Assembly: GCA_945860125.1 (NCBI GenBank)
Contig: CAMAPQ010000020.1
Span: forward strand, 1 to 36,733
DNA: 36,733 nucleotides
Source of the DNA: Klebsiella pneumoniae
GTDB lineage: Bacteria > Pseudomonadota > Gammaproteobacteria > Pseudomonadales > CAMAPQ01
Direction of reading: 5' to 3'
The position numbers and the translations under genes are program-made. Every line of letters starts with the position of its first letter. Within the stretch, counting starts at the first letter, position 1. The notes beneath the pieces were generated by a model. That model saw only the letters and a program-made list of their open reading frames with translations. It ran no database searches and had not been told where the DNA came from. This document shows positions 1 to 13,681 of the stretch, in pieces.

Positions 1-41
1 ACTTTTTTTTCTAAAAGCCTAATTTTTTCAGCCTTTTCCAT
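1..41 (-). CDS. 5' end of an unidentified CDS truncated by the window edge (MEKAEKIRLLEKK...)
   Basis: Minus-strand ATG at 41-39 with AGGA-like RBS upstream; open to the window edge; only 13 codons visible. Confidence 0.3.
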   Translation of the reverse strand, partial: MEKAEKIRLLEKK

Positions 42-93
42 GGTAACGATCCTGGTTACTTAGCAACAAGGCATAGCGTCATACAAGTTGGAA

Positions 94-123
94 AAAATAG
101 CAAGAAAAAATCACGCTTGGCAA
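94..123 (-). promoter_or_regulatory. possible sigma70 promoter for the left-edge CDS
   Basis: Minus-strand TTGCCA (118-123), 18-nt spacer, TATTTT (94-99). Confidence 0.25.
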
Positions 124-300
124 TGTAGTTTCAAGGGGTGATCACTTACTATGAATCAATCAGTATCAACGCCCCGCCACAACCCACTTAAAGCTTAACA
201 GAAAACTGAAATTAGTTTGCGGGCAAGCTTGGATAGCTGCGCGCGATGTCAAATTATGGGGCGTGATCTTTTACTGATTTTTCACTCAGAACAATCAAAC

Positions 301-347
301 AAACACTGTAATTGATCACCATAAAAGCATGATCAATTACAGTGTTT
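301..347 (-). terminator. perfect 18-bp inverted repeat after rpoC, probable terminator / 3'-end stem-loop
   Basis: AAACACTGTAATTGATCA (301-318) / TGATCAATTACAGTGTTT (330-347), 11-nt loop, directly after the rpoC stop; minus-strand tail GTTTGATTGTT is moderately T-rich. Confidence 0.6.
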
Positions 348-354
348 TCAGCAA

Positions 355-3300
355 CTACTTATCTGCATCATTCAATGCATCACTCAATGCTTGCTCAACC
401 TCTTTAGGTGTTGGCTGAGCCTGCTGATTAGCCATAGCAGCAGCATGTCGAGCAGCTTTATTTTTTCTATTCATATGGTACGCAAAGCCTGTTCCAGAAG
501 GAATTAATCTTCCAACAACAACATTTTCTTTAAGACCTTTCAATCCATCTATTCTTCCTGTCACCGCAGCATCGGTTAATACACGAGTTGTCTCTTGGAA
601 AGAAGCAGCAGAAATAAATGAGCTTGTAGATAATGATGCTTTTGTTATACCCAATAGAACACGCTCAAACTTAGCAGTGAATTTATTTGATTTAACCATT
701 TGCTCATTTTCAGCAACTAAATCAGCATACTCAATTTGCTCACCTCTAATAAAGGTTGTATCAGCAGGCTCAACAATCTCTACTTTTCTAAGCATTTGTC
801 TCAAAATAACTTCAATATGCTTATCGTTGATCTTTACACCCTGAAGCCTATAAACGTCCTGGACTTCGTTAACAATATAGTTTGCAAGTGTGCTCACACC
901 TTTTAGACGCAGAATATCATGTGGATTAGAAGGGCCATCAGAAATAACCTCCCCTCTCTCAACGCGCTCTCCCTCAAAAACACCTAAGTTCCTCCACTTA
1001 GGTATAAGCTCCTCGTAAGCTTCGCTACCATCGTCTGGAGTAATAACCAATCTTTTCTTACCTTTAGTTTCTTTACCAAAACTAATAATACCGGTAATTT
1101 CAGCAAGAATAGCTGACTCTTTTGGTCTTCTTGCTTCAAATAAATCGGCGACTCTAGGCAGACCACCAGTAATATCTCTTGTTTTGCTGCTTTCTTGAGG
1201 GATTCTGGCAATAACATCCCCAACCTCAACACGTGAACCATTCTCTAAATTAGTCACTGTGCTTGGAGGCAAGAAATACTGTAAGGGAGTTTCACTTATA
1301 CCAACAGTAACTAAATTACCCTTATCATTTACGATACGAATAACTGGACGCAAATCTTTCCCTGACGCCGGCCTATCTCTAGCATCTAAAACTTCAAAAC
1401 TTGTTAGACCAGTCAAGTCATCAGTTTGCCTTTTAACAGACAGATCCGTCTCAAAATCACCAAACTGAATAAAGCCAGATTGTTCTGCAATAATGGGGTG
1501 AGTATGAGGGTCCCAGTTAGCAATAACACTGCCCGCCTTAACACCATCGCCACTTCTTACCTTAATAACAGCACCATATGGTAGCTTATATCTTTCTCTC
1601 TCACGACCTCTTGCATCAGCTATCGCAAGCTCTCCAGACCTAGAAACAGCAACAAGATTGCCTCCCGCTTGCTCAACTGTTTTCATGTTGATTAGCCTAG
1701 CAACACCATCGGTTTTTACCTGAACATTTGAGACCGCAGAGCCTCTTGAGGCTGCACCACCGATATGGAAAGTTCTCATAGTAAGCTGAGTCCCTGGCTC
1801 ACCAATTGATTGAGCGGCAGTTACACCTATAGCTTCACCGATATTAGTTATGTGGCCTCTCGCAAGATCACGACCATAACACTTCTGGCATACACCATAC
1901 TTTGTTTCGCAGGTAATGGGTGATCGACATACAACTTCATCAATCCCTAAAGACTCAAGTTGATGAACCCAATATTCATCAAGCAAAAGACCGGCCTCCA
2001 CAAAAACCTCATCAGAACCAGGAGCATAAACATCTTTTGCAACAACACGACCCAAAACTCGCTCGCCAAGCGGCTCAACTATATCGCCTCCCTCAATAAG
2101 AGGCGTCATTATTAGACCCTCTCTTGTTCCACAATCCTGCTCTGTGACAACTAAGTCCTGAGCGACATCTACCAGTCTTCTAGTCAAATAACCAGAGTTT
2201 GCTGTTTTCAATGCGGTATCCGCCAGACCTTTTCTCGCTCCATGCGTCGAGATAAAGTACTGCATAACGGTCAAACCTTCTCTAAAATTAGCAGTAATAG
2301 GTGTTTCAATAATTGAGCCGTCAGGCTTTGCCATCAAGCCTCTCATCCCCGCCAACTGACGAATCTGTGCAGCAGAACCCCGAGCACCCGAATCAGACAT
2401 CATATAAATAGGGTTAAAAGAGTCCTGCTTTACATCTGCTCCAGACCTATCTTTAACTAAATCCCAGCGCAAACTCTCCATCATAGCCTTGGCGATCTGA
2501 TCATTTGTTTTCGCCCATATATCAACAACTTTGTTATAACGTTCACCCTGAGTAACAAGACCAGAAGCAAACTGATCCTCAATTTCTCGAACTTCACGCT
2601 CAGCACCAGCAAGAATTGCCGGTTTCTCCAGAGGGATCGCCATATCTTCAATCCCAACTGAGGTGCCAGACATTGTTGCATGATAAAAACCCATATACAT
2701 GAGCTGATCAGCAAAAATAACAGTGGATTTTATGCCTAAAATTCTATAACAAGCATTAATAAGACGCGATATTGCCTTTTTAGTCATGGGCTGATTAATA
2801 AGAGAAAATGGCAGTCCTGGCGGCACAATTGACCAAAGCATTGCTCTGCCCGCTGTAGTATCAACAATTCTTGTCTCTGTAATAAGCGCACCAGAATCAT
2901 CTTTTACTGTCTCAAGTATTCTTACACGAACCTTTGCATGAACTGAAGCGGCATTAGTCCCAACTGCACGAAAAACTTCATTAACATCAGAAAAACATAA
3001 CCCCTCACCAGAAACATTAACCTTCGAGCGAGTAATATAATAAAGACCCAAAACAACGTCTTGAGTAGGAACAATAATTGGTTCACCATTCGCGGGAGAA
3101 AGAATATTATTCGTAGACATCATTAGAGCTCGCGCTTCTAGCTGAGCCTCAATCGTTAGAGGGATATGAACAGCCATCTGATCGCCATCAAAGTCAGCAT
3201 TAAAAGCAACGCAAACTAAAGGATGAAGCTGTATTGCCTTGCCTTCAACTAGCATAGGCTCAAATGCTTGAATACCTAAGCGATGTAAAGTAGGCGCTCT

Positions 3301-4584
3301 ATTTAATAGTATTGGATGCTCTCTAATAACGTCTGCAAGAATATCCCAAACTTCTGAAGTTTCCCCTTCAACCATTCTTTTTGCTGCTTTAATAGTTGTA
3401 GCTAAGCCTTTATATTGTAAGCGAGAAAAAATAAAAGGCTTAAATAGCTCAAGAGCCATTTTTTTAGGCAAACCACACTGATGTAGTTTTAACGTTGGTC
3501 CAACCACAATGACAGAACGACCAGAGTAATCAACCCTTTTTCCTAGTAGATTTTGTCTGAAACGCCCCTGCTTACCTTTAATCATGTCAGCCAATGATTT
3601 TAAGGGTCGCTTATTTGAACCAGTTATAGCGCGCCCTCTTCTACCATTATCTAGAAGAGCATCTACCGCTTCTTGCAGCATCCTTTTCTCATTTCTTACG
3701 ATAATATCAGGAGCCGTTAAATCCAAAAGGCGCTTTAGTCTATTATTCCTATTTATAACCCGCCGATACAAATCATTGAGGTCAGAAGTGGCGAAACGAC
3801 CGCCATCCAGAGGCACCAAAGGCCTAAGATCAGGCGGAAGAACAGGTAAAACACTTAAAACCATCCACTGAGGCTTATTTCCCGAAGCCTGAAATGACTC
3901 CATAAGCTTCAAACGCTTCATGAGTTTCTTTGTTTTAGTTTCAGAAGAAACCGTGGGAATTTCCTCTCTAAGCGTCTTGATCTCTTGATCAAGATCTATG
4001 TCTTTTAGCAGAATTTGTATCGCCTCAGCACCCATTTTTGCAACAAAATCATCGCCATACTGCTCTAGAGCTTCATAATATTGTTCATCGTTTAAAAGCT
4101 GGGCTTTTTCAAGCGGGGTTAACCCAGGATCAATTACGACAAAAGATTCAAAATAAAGAATTCTTTCAATATCTCTTAACGTCATATCAAGCAAAAGACC
4201 TATGCGAGAAGGCAAGGACTTTAAAAACCAAATATGAGCAACAGGAGTAGCAAGTTCAACATGCCCCATTCTTTCTCGTCTAACTTTTGCAACAGTAACC
4301 TCAACGCCACATTTCTCACAGACAACGCCACGATGCTTCATTCTCTTATATTTCCCACAAAGACATTCGTAGTCTTTAATTGGGCCAAAAATTTTAGCGC
4401 AAAACAAACCTTCCCGCTCAGGCTTAAAGGTCCGATAGTTGATTGTTTCTGGCTTTTTTACCTCACCAAAAGACCATGAGCGTATCAATTCAGGAGAGGC
4501 TAAGCCTATCCTGATTGAATCAAATTCATCCAAACTTTCTCTTGATCTAAGCAAGCTAAATAAGTCTTTCACTAGAGTCTCCAA
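355..4584 (-). CDS. rpoC: DNA-directed RNA polymerase subunit beta'
   Basis: 1409 aa; [12 protein letters not shown] catalytic motif, zinc-binding [22 protein letters not shown]; directly downstream of rpoB. Confidence 0.99.
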   Translation of the reverse strand: METLVKDLFSLLRSRESLDEFDSIRIGLASPELIRSWSFGEVKKPETINYRTFKPEREGLFCAKIFGPIKDYECLCGKYKRMKHRGVVCEKCGVEVTVAKVRRERMGHVELATPVAHIWFLKSLPSRIGLLLDMTLRDIERILYFESFVVIDPGLTPLEKAQLLNDEQYYEALEQYGDDFVAKMGAEAIQILLKDIDLDQEIKTLREEIPTVSSETKTKKLMKRLKLMESFQASGNKPQWMVLSVLPVLPPDLRPLVPLDGGRFATSDLNDLYRRVINRNNRLKRLLDLTAPDIIVRNEKRMLQEAVDALLDNGRRGRAITGSNKRPLKSLADMIKGKQGRFRQNLLGKRVDYSGRSVIVVGPTLKLHQCGLPKKMALELFKPFIFSRLQYKGLATTIKAAKRMVEGETSEVWDILADVIREHPILLNRAPTLHRLGIQAFEPMLVEGKAIQLHPLVCVAFNADFDGDQMAVHIPLTIEAQLEARALMMSTNNILSPANGEPIIVPTQDVVLGLYYITRSKVNVSGEGLCFSDVNEVFRAVGTNAASVHAKVRVRILETVKDDSGALITETRIVDTTAGRAMLWSIVPPGLPFSLINQPMTKKAISRLINACYRILGIKSTVIFADQLMYMGFYHATMSGTSVGIEDMAIPLEKPAILAGAEREVREIEDQFASGLVTQGERYNKVVDIWAKTNDQIAKAMMESLRWDLVKDRSGADVKQDSFNPIYMMSDSGARGSAAQIRQLAGMRGLMAKPDGSIIETPITANFREGLTVMQYFISTHGARKGLADTALKTANSGYLTRRLVDVAQDLVVTEQDCGTREGLIMTPLIEGGDIVEPLGERVLGRVVAKDVYAPGSDEVFVEAGLLLDEYWVHQLESLGIDEVVCRSPITCETKYGVCQKCYGRDLARGHITNIGEAIGVTAAQSIGEPGTQLTMRTFHIGGAASRGSAVSNVQVKTDGVARLINMKTVEQAGGNLVAVSRSGELAIADARGRERERYKLPYGAVIKVRSGDGVKAGSVIANWDPHTHPIIAEQSGFIQFGDFETDLSVKRQTDDLTGLTSFEVLDARDRPASGKDLRPVIRIVNDKGNLVTVGISETPLQYFLPPSTVTNLENGSRVEVGDVIARIPQESSKTRDITGGLPRVADLFEARRPKESAILAEITGIISFGKETKGKKRLVITPDDGSEAYEELIPKWRNLGVFEGERVERGEVISDGPSNPHDILRLKGVSTLANYIVNEVQDVYRLQGVKINDKHIEVILRQMLRKVEIVEPADTTFIRGEQIEYADLVAENEQMVKSNKFTAKFERVLLGITKASLSTSSFISAASFQETTRVLTDAAVTGRIDGLKGLKENVVVGRLIPSGTGFAYHMNRKNKAARHAAAMANQQAQPTPKEVEQALSDALNDADK

Positions 4585-4628
4585 ATCAGAAAATAATCAA
4601 TATGCGCAACCTAAGAAACAACAACTAG

Positions 4629-7600
4629 TTAATTTTCCTCAAGCTCAATATCAATACCCAATGCACGAATTTCTTTAATTAGAACATTAAAAGACTCAGG
4701 TATACCTGCATCCATTTTATGCTCGCCATCTACAATATTTTTATATACCCTAGTCCTGCCAGTTACATCATCAGACTTGACAGTTAACATCTCCTGAAGC
4801 GTATAAGCAGCGCCATAAGCCTCCAAAGCCCAAACTTCCATCTCTCCAAATCTTTGGCCACCAAACTGAGCCTTACCACCCAATGGTTGTTGAGTTACTA
4901 GACTATAAGAACCGGTTGATCTTGCATGCATCTTATCATCCACTAAATGGTTTAGTTTTAGCATATACATATAACCAACCGTCACTGGAGAATCAAACTG
5001 ATCACCAGTCCGACCATCAAAAAGAACCATTTTTCCGCTCTCAGGAAGACCCGCCAAAGAAAGCATAGCCTTTATCTCAGACTCTGAAGCGCCATCAAAA
5101 ACGGGGGTAGCCATGGGAACTCCACCCCTAAGATTCCTAGCCAAGCTTAGTATCTCATCATCAGTAAAAGCCTGCATATCAAACGCAGAAGCTGAACCAG
5201 AATAAATTTGGATAAGAAACTTCTTAATCTCATTAAGTGAGCGCTGCTCGTCTAGCATTAGCGCAATTTTATTGCCAAGACCCTTAGCAGCAAAACCTAA
5301 ATGAGCCTCTAGTATTTGCCCGACATTCATCCTTGAGGGCACACCTAATGGATTTAAAACAATATCAACAGGAAGCCCGTTGACATCAAAAGGCATATCT
5401 TCGACTGGCATAATAGCCGAAATAACCCCCTTATTTCCATGCCTACCAGCCATTTTATCCCCAGGCTGCACTCGACGCTTTATAGCCAAGTAAACCTTGA
5501 CTACCTTTAAAACTCCATGAGCTAACTCATCACCACTCGTAATCTTTCTTTTCTTTTCAGCAAATCTTTTTTCCTGATACAGCTTATGCTCGGCAAGATA
5601 GGCCTTGGCCTGGGCAAGCTGATCCATAGCCTTCTCATCATCAACACGGATATCAAACCATAAGCTCCTTTCAATAACATCAAGCATGTCATTGGATATT
5701 TCTTGCCCTTTTTTTAGCCCTGCGCCACCAAGAGCAGCAAAACCAACCAATACAGATCTTAATCGCTTAAAGGCTAATTCCTCAATAATTCTATACTCAT
5801 CCTTCAGATCCTTCCTGAACTCATCCAAATGCTGGCGCTCTATGGCCAAAGCTCTTGTATCTTTTTCCACACCATCACGCGTAAATACCTGCACATCAAT
5901 AACAGTACCTTTAACTCCAGAAGGAACCCTCAAAGATGTATCTTTAACATCTGAAGCTTTTTCACCAAAAATTGCTCTAAGCAGCTTCTCTTCTGGGGTC
6001 AGCTGAGTCTCACCTTTAGGGGTTACCTTTCCAACCAGAATATCGCCACTTGAAACTTCTGCACCAATATAAACAATTCCAGACTCATCAAGCTTTGATA
6101 AAGCAGACTCACTAACATTTGGTATGTCCGCAGTAATCTCTTCCGAACCCAGCTTCGTATCTCTTGAAATACAAGAAAGTTCCTGAATATGTATAGACGT
6201 AAAGCGATCTTCCTGAGAAACCTTTTCGGATATAAGAATTGAATCCTCAAAGTTATACCCATTCCAAGGCATGAAAGCTACTCTCATATTCTGGCCAAGA
6301 GCGAGCTCCCCCATATCAATAGAAGGACCGTCAGCAATAATATCGCCCTTAGAAACGACATCCCCCGCAGCAACTAAAGGGCGCTGATTAATACAGGTAT
6401 TTTGATTTGATCTTGTGTACTTAATGAGATTATAGATATCAACACCAACATCATCGCTGGCAATTTCCCCCTCATTTACCCTTACAACTATTCTGCCGGC
6501 ATCAACACTATCAACAATGCCGCCACGAATAGAAATAACGCACACGCCAGAATCTCTAGCAACATTTCTTTCCATACCCGTACCAACCAAAGGCTTTTCT
6601 GAAACAAGGGTTGGAACAGCCTGACGCTGCATATTAGAGCCCATCAATGCACGGTTAGCATCATCATGCTCAAGAAATGGAATAAGTGAAGCTGCAACAG
6701 ATACAACTTGGCGAGGAGAAACATCCATATAATGGACATTTTCACCTCTAGTAAAGGTGAACTCATTCTTATGCCGAACTGAAACTAAATCATCTAAAAG
6801 TCGACCATTATTATCAATTTTTGCATTTGCCTGCGCGATAACAAAATCACCCTCTTCTATAGCAGATAAATAATCAACCTGATCAGTCACAACCCCTTCA
6901 GAAACACGACGGTAAGGCGTTTCCAAAAAACCATAAGAATTGGTTTTAGCAAAAACAGCCAAAGAATTAATCAAACCAATATTTGGGCCTTCTGGCGTTT
7001 CAATCGGACAGACTCTACCATAGTGCGTTGCATGGACATCTCTTACCTCAAAACCAGCTCTCTCCCTCGTCAGACCGCCAGGGCCTAAGGCTGAAACACG
7101 TCTTTTATGGGTAATTTCTGATAATGGATTATTTTGATCCATAAACTGAGAAAGCTGACTTGAACCAAAGAACTCTTTGATAGCAGCAGCTACCGGTTTA
7201 GAGTTGATCAGATCCTGAGGCATCAACCCTTCAGATTCAGCCAAACTCAAACGCTCTTTAACTGCTCTTTCAACACGAACAAGACCTATCCTAAACTGAT
7301 TTTCAGTCATTTCGCCAACTGAACGCACCCTTCTATTGCCCAGATGATCAATATCATCAACAACACCCACACCATTTCTGATCGCGACCAAAGTACGAAC
7401 AACGTCAACTATATCCTCTCTTGAAAGAGTACCATCGCCCTGGGTTTCTTTGCGTCCTAGCCTTCGATTAAACTTCATCCTTCCAACTGCAGATAAATCA
7501 TATCTCTCAGGTGTAAAAAATAATCCTCTAAACATGCTTTCTGCGGCCTCCTTAGTCGGCGGCTCACCAGGACGCATCATTCGATAAATTTCAACCAAAG

Positions 7601-8696
7601 CCTCAGCCTGACCTTTTGTTGAATCAGTTCTCAGCGTGTCAGAAATAAAAGAGCCGCAATCTAACTCATTGGTGTATATCGTTTTTATTTGTAAAATGCC
7701 GTGAGACAGAAGCTTAAATAATAATTCTTGCGTTAGCTCAGAATTCGACTCACAAATAATCTCACCCGTACTTTCATCAATAATATCTTCAGCAAGAACT
7801 CGACCATAGAGATACTCGTGAGGAACATTCAACGAACGCACCTTATGCTTTTCTAGCAGCTTAACATGCCTTGCCGTAATTCTTCTTCCCTTTTGAACAA
7901 TAAGCTCGCCATTTGCCTCTATATCAAAAGACGAGGTCTCGCCTCTTAAGCGATCAGGAACCAACTCCAAACTAGCCTGAGACTCATCGATATTAATCGT
8001 ATTCTTATCATAAAACATATCTAAAATCTGAGCAGGCTCATACCCCAAAGCCTTAAGAAGTATCGTGGATGGAAGTTTTCTTCTTCTATCTATCCTGAAA
8101 AATAACAAATCCTTTGGGTCAAACTCAAAATCCAACCATGAACCCCTGTAGGGTATAATTCTTGCCGAATACAAAAGCTTACCAGAGGAGTGGGTTTTAC
8201 CTTTGTCATGATCAAAAAACACACCTGGAGAACGGTGAAGCTGGGAAACAACAACTCTCTCAGTTCCATTAATCACAAACGTTCCATTATTTGTCATTAA
8301 TGGAATTTCGCCCATAAAAACTTCTTGTTCTTTAATATCTCTAATCATTTTGGATGGAGAGTCTTTCTCAAACAATATAAGTCGGAGCTTTACCCTTAAT
8401 GGAGAGGCGTATGTCAGGCCTCTTAATTGACACTCTTTAACATCAAAACCAGGCTCACCTAAAGAATACTCAACAAATTCTAGCGCAGCAGACTCCGAAT
8501 AACTAACAATCGGAAACACAGACTTAAAGGCAGCCTGCAAACCAACATCATCGCGACTAGCAGCATCTAATCCAGACTGCAAAAAAAACCTATAAGACTC
8601 AACCTGAATAGCTAAAAGATAGGGAATGTCTATTACATCACTAAGTTTCCCAAAGTTCTTGCGAATCCGTTTTTTTTCAGTAAAAGAATATATCAT
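4629..8696 (-). CDS. rpoB: DNA-directed RNA polymerase subunit beta
   Basis: 1355 aa; [30 protein letters not shown] and [13 protein letters not shown] motifs. Confidence 0.99.
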   Translation of the reverse strand: MIYSFTEKKRIRKNFGKLSDVIDIPYLLAIQVESYRFFLQSGLDAASRDDVGLQAAFKSVFPIVSYSESAALEFVEYSLGEPGFDVKECQLRGLTYASPLRVKLRLILFEKDSPSKMIRDIKEQEVFMGEIPLMTNNGTFVINGTERVVVSQLHRSPGVFFDHDKGKTHSSGKLLYSARIIPYRGSWLDFEFDPKDLLFFRIDRRRKLPSTILLKALGYEPAQILDMFYDKNTINIDESQASLELVPDRLRGETSSFDIEANGELIVQKGRRITARHVKLLEKHKVRSLNVPHEYLYGRVLAEDIIDESTGEIICESNSELTQELLFKLLSHGILQIKTIYTNELDCGSFISDTLRTDSTKGQAEALVEIYRMMRPGEPPTKEAAESMFRGLFFTPERYDLSAVGRMKFNRRLGRKETQGDGTLSREDIVDVVRTLVAIRNGVGVVDDIDHLGNRRVRSVGEMTENQFRIGLVRVERAVKERLSLAESEGLMPQDLINSKPVAAAIKEFFGSSQLSQFMDQNNPLSEITHKRRVSALGPGGLTRERAGFEVRDVHATHYGRVCPIETPEGPNIGLINSLAVFAKTNSYGFLETPYRRVSEGVVTDQVDYLSAIEEGDFVIAQANAKIDNNGRLLDDLVSVRHKNEFTFTRGENVHYMDVSPRQVVSVAASLIPFLEHDDANRALMGSNMQRQAVPTLVSEKPLVGTGMERNVARDSGVCVISIRGGIVDSVDAGRIVVRVNEGEIASDDVGVDIYNLIKYTRSNQNTCINQRPLVAAGDVVSKGDIIADGPSIDMGELALGQNMRVAFMPWNGYNFEDSILISEKVSQEDRFTSIHIQELSCISRDTKLGSEEITADIPNVSESALSKLDESGIVYIGAEVSSGDILVGKVTPKGETQLTPEEKLLRAIFGEKASDVKDTSLRVPSGVKGTVIDVQVFTRDGVEKDTRALAIERQHLDEFRKDLKDEYRIIEELAFKRLRSVLVGFAALGGAGLKKGQEISNDMLDVIERSLWFDIRVDDEKAMDQLAQAKAYLAEHKLYQEKRFAEKKRKITSGDELAHGVLKVVKVYLAIKRRVQPGDKMAGRHGNKGVISAIMPVEDMPFDVNGLPVDIVLNPLGVPSRMNVGQILEAHLGFAAKGLGNKIALMLDEQRSLNEIKKFLIQIYSGSASAFDMQAFTDDEILSLARNLRGGVPMATPVFDGASESEIKAMLSLAGLPESGKMVLFDGRTGDQFDSPVTVGYMYMLKLNHLVDDKMHARSTGSYSLVTQQPLGGKAQFGGQRFGEMEVWALEAYGAAYTLQEMLTVKSDDVTGRTRVYKNIVDGEHKMDAGIPESFNVLIKEIRALGIDIELEEN

Positions 8697-8927
8697 TTTG
8701 AATCCTTAGTCGCAGGTTAGCTTTGTACGCTCTTCAGAAGCAGGGGTAAGAAAAGGATTGTCAGCCGGACGAAGCAAGACCTCTATTAATATCGCAATAT
8801 TTATCTAGTCGAAAACTTTCAGCAATTAAAAAGAAGAATATATAGCACAAGAAATGCCGTTATAGAGAAACCAAGACACTAAAGCCTAGAATGTTTAGTA
8901 TATTATTTGAAATGTTTCAACTCAATT

Positions 8928-8960
8928 AAGCAGGGCGAAGGTAAAATCCTCGCCCTGCTT
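8928..8960 (-). terminator. rplL-rpoB intergenic stem-loop, candidate attenuator
   Basis: AAGCAGGGCGA (8928-8938) / TCGCCCTGCTT (8950-8960), 28 bp after the rplL stop and upstream of rpoB. Confidence 0.5.
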
Positions 8961-8988
8961 TATAGAAAAAATAAAAATCAATAGATTA

Positions 8989-9363
8989 CTACTTGATATC
9001 TACCTTAGCTCCAGCTTCTTCCAGCTCTTTCTTGATTTTAGCAGCTTCATCCTTAGATACAGCCTCTTTAACAACAGAAGGAACAGCCTCAACTAAATCT
9101 TTAGCTTCTTTAAGGCCAAGACTGGTGAGGGCACGAACAACTTTAATAACGCCTACTTTATTTTCACCAAAAGAAGTAAGCAGCACATTAAACTCGGTTT
9201 GCTCTTCTTGTTGCGGAGCAGATTGGGCTGCGGCAGGGGCAGCGACAGCAACAGCCGCTGCACTAACACCAAACTTCTCTTCAATCGCACTAATAAGACC
9301 AACCAAATCTAAAACAGTCATTCCGGCAATAGCGTTAATAATTTCATCTTTTGAAAGCATCAT
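8989..9363 (-). CDS. rplL: 50S ribosomal protein L7/L12
   Basis: Ala-rich hinge and [31 protein letters not shown] motif; next to rplJ. Confidence 0.97.
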   Translation of the reverse strand: MMLSKDEIINAIAGMTVLDLVGLISAIEEKFGVSAAAVAVAAPAAAQSAPQQEEQTEFNVLLTSFGENKVGVIKVVRALTSLGLKEAKDLVEAVPSVVKEAVSKDEAAKIKKELEEAGAKVDIK

Positions 9364-9383
9364 AATTTCTCCATCAAATAAAT

Positions 9384-9908
9384 TTAGGACTGTTGTTTAT
9401 CTTTAACTTGCACAATAACTCTAGCCAACTTCGTAGGAAGCTCTGCCAAGGTTCTAGCAAACTTAGTAACAGGCGCCTGCAATACAGAAGCCAAGGATGA
9501 AAGTGCCTGATTAAGGGTAGGAAGGCTAGCAACCATATCAATTTGATCGGCAGCAAGAAGCTTTCCAGATAGAGCCAAAGCAGCAACCTGCAGCTTTTCA
9601 TGGCTTTTAGCAAAATCCCGAACAACCCTTGCTGCCGCGCCAGGCTCATCCATAGAAAAAGCAAGCATAGTCGGGCCAGAAAGTGAATCTTGAATACACT
9701 CGTACTTAGTACCCGCCACAGCAATTCTTGTCAGAGTATTGCGGGCAATTTTAAAGTATACCCCCGAACGTCTTGCAATTACGCGAAGCTCCGTCATTTC
9801 AGAAACACTCAAACCCTTATTATGAGCAATAACGAGAGATTGAGAACCAAGAGCTTTCTGTCTAATATCATCAACAATATTTTTCTTTTGCTCTAATTTT
9901 AATGCCAC
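9384..9908 (-). CDS. rplJ: 50S ribosomal protein L10
   Basis: (M/V)[14 protein letters not shown] start; GTG start at 9906-9908 with strong GGGAGGT RBS; the ORF-track start at 9995 lies in the leader. Confidence 0.93.
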   Translation of the reverse strand: MALKLEQKKNIVDDIRQKALGSQSLVIAHNKGLSVSEMTELRVIARRSGVYFKIARNTLTRIAVAGTKYECIQDSLSGPTMLAFSMDEPGAAARVVRDFAKSHEKLQVAALALSGKLLAADQIDMVASLPTLNQALSSLASVLQAPVTKFARTLAELPTKLARVIVQVKDKQQS

Positions 9909-9924
9909 TTTACCTCCCACAATT

Positions 9925-10060
9925 AAATTAATATACAAATAAAGAAGCGGAAACTTCTCCATGTAAACATGGCGGAGCAAAAAACGACACCGCATCTACG
10001 TAGGATTTAAACTTTCGCAACCCACGGTCTTTGATGCTCGGCAGGTATAACAACCCTGCC
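9925..10060 (-). promoter_or_regulatory. ribosomal protein L10 leader-like mRNA structure (rplJL autoregulation)
   Basis: 162-nt rplA-rplJ gap containing AAGACCGTGGGTTGCGAAAGTTTAAATCCTACGTAGATGCGGTG on the minus strand, which resembles the L10-leader core; limits approximate. Confidence 0.65.
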
Positions 10061-10070
10061 CAGCAAAAAA

Positions 10071-10772
10071 TCAAGCGCCCAACGACGACAAATCAACAGC
10101 CAAACCCGGCCCCATTGTCGAGGACAGGACAATGCTTTTTAAATAAACACCCTTAGATGATGACGGCTTGAGTCTCTTTATCTCAGAAACAAGATACTGA
10201 AGATTTTCTCTTAATAATTGAGAACCGAAAGCGATCTTGCCAACCGTGCAGTGAATAATGCCATTTTTTTTGTCTGTTCTAAAACGAATCTGGCCAGACT
10301 TAGCATTTTTTACAGCCTGAGAAATATCAACGGTAACAGTTCCAACCTTTGGGTTTGGCATTAAACCTCTAGGACCAAGAATCTGGCCTAGCTTTCCCAG
10401 CACTCTCATAGCATCAGGCGTAGCCACAACAACATCAAAATCTAGCCTGCCTTTTTGAATTTCTTCAGCTAAGTCATCAAAGCCACTTACATCAGCCCCA
10501 GCCTGCCTAGCCTCCTCAAGCTTTGCTCCCTGAGCAAAAGCCGCAACCCTTATTTTTTTCCCCGTTCCATGAGGAAGCACGCATGAACCAACAACAATTT
10601 GATCTGGCTTTTTAGGGTCAACACCAAGATTTATAGCAACATCAACAGACTCAACAAACTTCTTAGAAGAGCACTCAACCAATATTTTAACAGCATCTTC
10701 AATACTATAAAGAACACCCGGCTGAACCAGCTGATTAATTAGCTTTTTCTTTTTTGATAGACGTAAAATCAT
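10071..10772 (-). CDS. rplA: 50S ribosomal protein L1
   Basis: [16 protein letters not shown] motif; overlaps rplK by 4 nt. Confidence 0.98.
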   Translation of the reverse strand: MILRLSKKKKLINQLVQPGVLYSIEDAVKILVECSSKKFVESVDVAINLGVDPKKPDQIVVGSCVLPHGTGKKIRVAAFAQGAKLEEARQAGADVSGFDDLAEEIQKGRLDFDVVVATPDAMRVLGKLGQILGPRGLMPNPKVGTVTVDISQAVKNAKSGQIRFRTDKKNGIIHCTVGKIAFGSQLLRENLQYLVSEIKRLKPSSSKGVYLKSIVLSSTMGPGLAVDLSSLGA

Positions 10773-11203
10773 AACATCCCCTCCACATCCAAACCCATAC
10801 TTCGTGCAGTTCCTGCAATCGTCCTAACACCAGCCTCTAAGCTAGCAGCAGTGAGATCGGGGGCTTTTTGCTTTGCAATAGCCTCAAGCTGCAAACGAGA
10901 AACAACACCTACTTTTTTCTTGTTTGGCACATCACTACCTTTAGAAATACCAACCGCCTTTCTTAGCAAAACACTAGCAGGCGGAGTCTTCATAATAAAT
11001 GTGAAGCTTCTATCACTATAAACAGTGATAACAACAGGAATTGGCAAGCCTTTCTCAAGGCTTTGAGTTTGAGCATTAAAAGTTTTGCAAAACTCCATAA
11101 TGTTAACGCCTTGCTGACCTAGGGCTGGCCCGATTGGAGGACTTGGATTTGCCTGGCCCGCAGCCACCTGTAACTTTACATACGCCTGAATCTTTTTTGC
11201 CAT
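10769..11203 (-). CDS. rplK: 50S ribosomal protein L11
   Basis: [33 protein letters not shown]. Confidence 0.98.
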   Translation of the reverse strand: MAKKIQAYVKLQVAAGQANPSPPIGPALGQQGVNIMEFCKTFNAQTQSLEKGLPIPVVITVYSDRSFTFIMKTPPASVLLRKAVGISKGSDVPNKKKVGVVSRLQLEAIAKQKAPDLTAASLEAGVRTIAGTARSMGLDVEGML

Positions 11204-11263
11204 CTAAAACCTCTATACGGGTACAATCGCTACATAGCTCCCCGACGTAATTAAACTAAAAAA

Positions 11264-11797
11264 CTAAGCCTTCTCAACCTGACTAAACTCAAGCTCAACC
11301 GGTGTGGACCTGCCAAAAATTAAAACAGCCACCTGCAGCCTGCTTTTTTCATAATTAACAAGCTCGACCACTCCATTAAAATCAGCAAAAGGACCATCGC
11401 TAACCCTGACAACCTCACCGACTTCAAACAAGGTTTTTGGTTTTGGCTTGTCAATACAATCCTCAACTCTGCTGAGAATATTCCGGACCTCTTGCTCAGA
11501 AATAGGCATAGGTCTATCTGACTTACTGCCTATGAAACCAACAACTTTGGGGCAACTTTTCACTAAATGCCAAGACTGATCACCCATCTCCATCTCAATC
11601 AAAACATAACCAGGAAAAAACTTCCTCTCACTCTTTCTTTTCTGGCCAGACTTCATCTCAACAACCTCTTCCGTAGGAACAAGTATCTGACCAAAGCTAT
11701 CATCAAGACCAGCAAGCCTAACCCTGTCCTCCAGGGAACGCTTAACGTGCTTCTCAAAGCCGGAATGTGCATGAACCACATACCACTTTTTCGACAT
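11264..11797 (-). CDS. nusG: transcription termination/antitermination protein NusG
   Basis: [31 protein letters not shown]-terminal KOW domain. Confidence 0.98.
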   Translation of the reverse strand: MSKKWYVVHAHSGFEKHVKRSLEDRVRLAGLDDSFGQILVPTEEVVEMKSGQKRKSERKFFPGYVLIEMEMGDQSWHLVKSCPKVVGFIGSKSDRPMPISEQEVRNILSRVEDCIDKPKPKTLFEVGEVVRVSDGPFADFNGVVELVNYEKSRLQVAVLIFGRSTPVELEFSQVEKA

Positions 11798-11813
11798 GCC
11801 ACACCTCGAAAAG

Positions 11814-12194
11814 TTAACTTAAAATACTTGAAATCAACATCAAGACCAAACTATCAATCAACCAGATAAAAAGAGAGACAATAACCACAACAACAAAAAC
11901 AACGCCAGTTGCAATTACGGTCTCTCTCCTTGAAGGCCATGATATTCTTCGCAACTCCCGAAAAGACTGCACAAAAAAAAGACCAGCCCTCTTTCCGTGA
12001 GAAGTTGTAAAAATTACAACAAAAGCCAAGCAAACCAACACCAACTGAGAAGCAAAAATAGCTAACGGAGGAAGAGAAGGGAAAACAAAACCAAAAAAAA
12101 CAGAGAAAACAAAAAAAACAAAACCAGCAACCCAAGCAAAAAAGTCTTTATATGAAGAAACCACCGAAATTTTCTCTGTTTTTTTGTTTTCCAT
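11814..12194 (-). CDS. secE: preprotein translocase subunit SecE
   Basis: Three TM segments and conserved [17 protein letters not shown]; position between nusG and tRNA-Trp/tuf. Confidence 0.95.
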   Translation of the reverse strand: MENKKTEKISVVSSYKDFFAWVAGFVFFVFSVFFGFVFPSLPPLAIFASQLVLVCLAFVVIFTTSHGKRAGLFFVQSFRELRRISWPSRRETVIATGVVFVVVVIVSLFIWLIDSLVLMLISSILS

Positions 12195-12234
12195 TAGTTA
12201 TGGCTGAACCCTCAAAAACTAAACTTAAAAAAAA

Positions 12235-12310
12235 TGGCAGGCCAGGAGGGAATCGAACCCCCAACCTGCGGTTTTGGAGACCGCCGCTCTGCCAATTGAG
12301 CTACTGACCT
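12235..12310 (-). tRNA. tRNA-Trp (CCA)
   Basis: AGGTCAGTAGCTCAATTGGCAGAGC...GTCTCCAAAACC...GGTTCGATTCCCTCCTGGCCTGCCA; cloverleaf with encoded CCA. Confidence 0.96.
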
Positions 12311-12315
12311 AAAAA

Positions 12316-13515
12316 CTAAGCATTAACAGTAATGATCTTAGCAACAACACCCGCGCCAACCGTTCTACCGCCTTCCCTAATAGCGAAGCGGAGCCCCTCT
12401 TCCATCGCGACAGAAGAAAGCAAGGAAACAACCAGCTTAACGTTATCACCAGGCATAACCATTTCTACGTCCTCAGGAAGAGTTACTTCGCCCGTCACAT
12501 CAGTTGTCCTGAAGTAGAACTGAGGCCTGTATCCCTTAAAGAAGGCTGTATGCCTTCCACCCTCTTCCTTACTAAGGATATAAACCTCTGCCTCAAATGT
12601 TTTGTGTGGCTTAATACTGCCTGGCTTTGCTAAAACCTGACCACGCTCAACATCATCCCTTTTTGTGCCTCTAAGCAAAACACCAACATTATCGCCCGCA
12701 CGACCTTCATCTAATAACTTTCTAAACATCTCAACGCCAGTACAGGTGGTTTTCTGGGTATCTTTAACGCCAACTATTTCCAGTTCTTCACCAATCTTTA
12801 CAATCCCTCTTTCAATTCTTCCAGTTACAACCGTTCCGCGACCAGAAATAGAGAAAACATCCTCAATAGGCATAAGAAAAGCACCATCTATTGCACGCTC
12901 AGGCAAAGGGATATAACTATCAATAGCCTGGACAAGCTTCACCACAGACTCAACACCTATAGGGGTTTTTTCGCCCTGCAGGGCTTTAAGCGCAGAACCA
13001 CGAATAATTGGCGTTGCATCACCAGGAAACTCATACTGATCTAGAAGCTCTCGAACCTCCATCTCAACCAGCTCAATCAGCTCTTCATCGTCAACCATAT
13101 CAACTTTATTAAGAAAAACTATAATATAAGGAACGCCAACTTGACGAGCCAACAATATGTGCTCTCTAGTTTGCGGCATTGGGCCGTCAGCAGCAGAAAC
13201 AACCAATATAGCGCCATCCATTTGAGCAGCGCCAGTAATCATGTTTTTTATATAATCAGCATGGCCTGGGCAATCAACATGAGCATAATGTCTTTCCTGA
13301 GACTGATATTCAACATGAGAAGCGGCTATGGTTATACCTCTCGCCCTCTCTTCTGGCGCATTGTCAATCTGATCAAAAGCCCTAACTTCACCGCCCCAAG
13401 TATCAGCGCAGACCTTAGTCAAAGCTGCGGTAAGGGTCGTCTTACCGTGATCCACATGACCAATTGTTCCTACGTTAACGTGGGGCTTGGTTCTTTCAAA
13501 CTTTCCTTTAGACAT
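12316..13515 (-). CDS. tuf: elongation factor Tu
   Basis: [44 protein letters not shown]; probable ATG at 13513-13515, internal to the longer ORF-track call. Confidence 0.98.
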   Translation of the reverse strand: MSKGKFERTKPHVNVGTIGHVDHGKTTLTAALTKVCADTWGGEVRAFDQIDNAPEERARGITIAASHVEYQSQERHYAHVDCPGHADYIKNMITGAAQMDGAILVVSAADGPMPQTREHILLARQVGVPYIIVFLNKVDMVDDEELIELVEMEVRELLDQYEFPGDATPIIRGSALKALQGEKTPIGVESVVKLVQAIDSYIPLPERAIDGAFLMPIEDVFSISGRGTVVTGRIERGIVKIGEELEIVGVKDTQKTTCTGVEMFRKLLDEGRAGDNVGVLLRGTKRDDVERGQVLAKPGSIKPHKTFEAEVYILSKEEGGRHTAFFKGYRPQFYFRTTDVTGEVTLPEDVEMVMPGDNVKLVVSLLSSVAMEEGLRFAIREGGRTVGAGVVAKIITVNA

Positions 13516-13579
13516 ATCAATTACCTCAGTCAAATAAATAAGGGCTTTTTTCGCCAAAAAATAAACAAAACACTAACAC

Positions 13580-13655
<76 letters not shown>

Positions 13656-13681
13656 AAACATAGCACCCGAAAATACAAAAT

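Noticed and set aside
984-4678. Several 60-100 aa ORFs antisense to or out of frame with rpoC and rpoB
   Set aside because: Overlap unambiguous rpoC/rpoB coding sequence; no recognisable domains.
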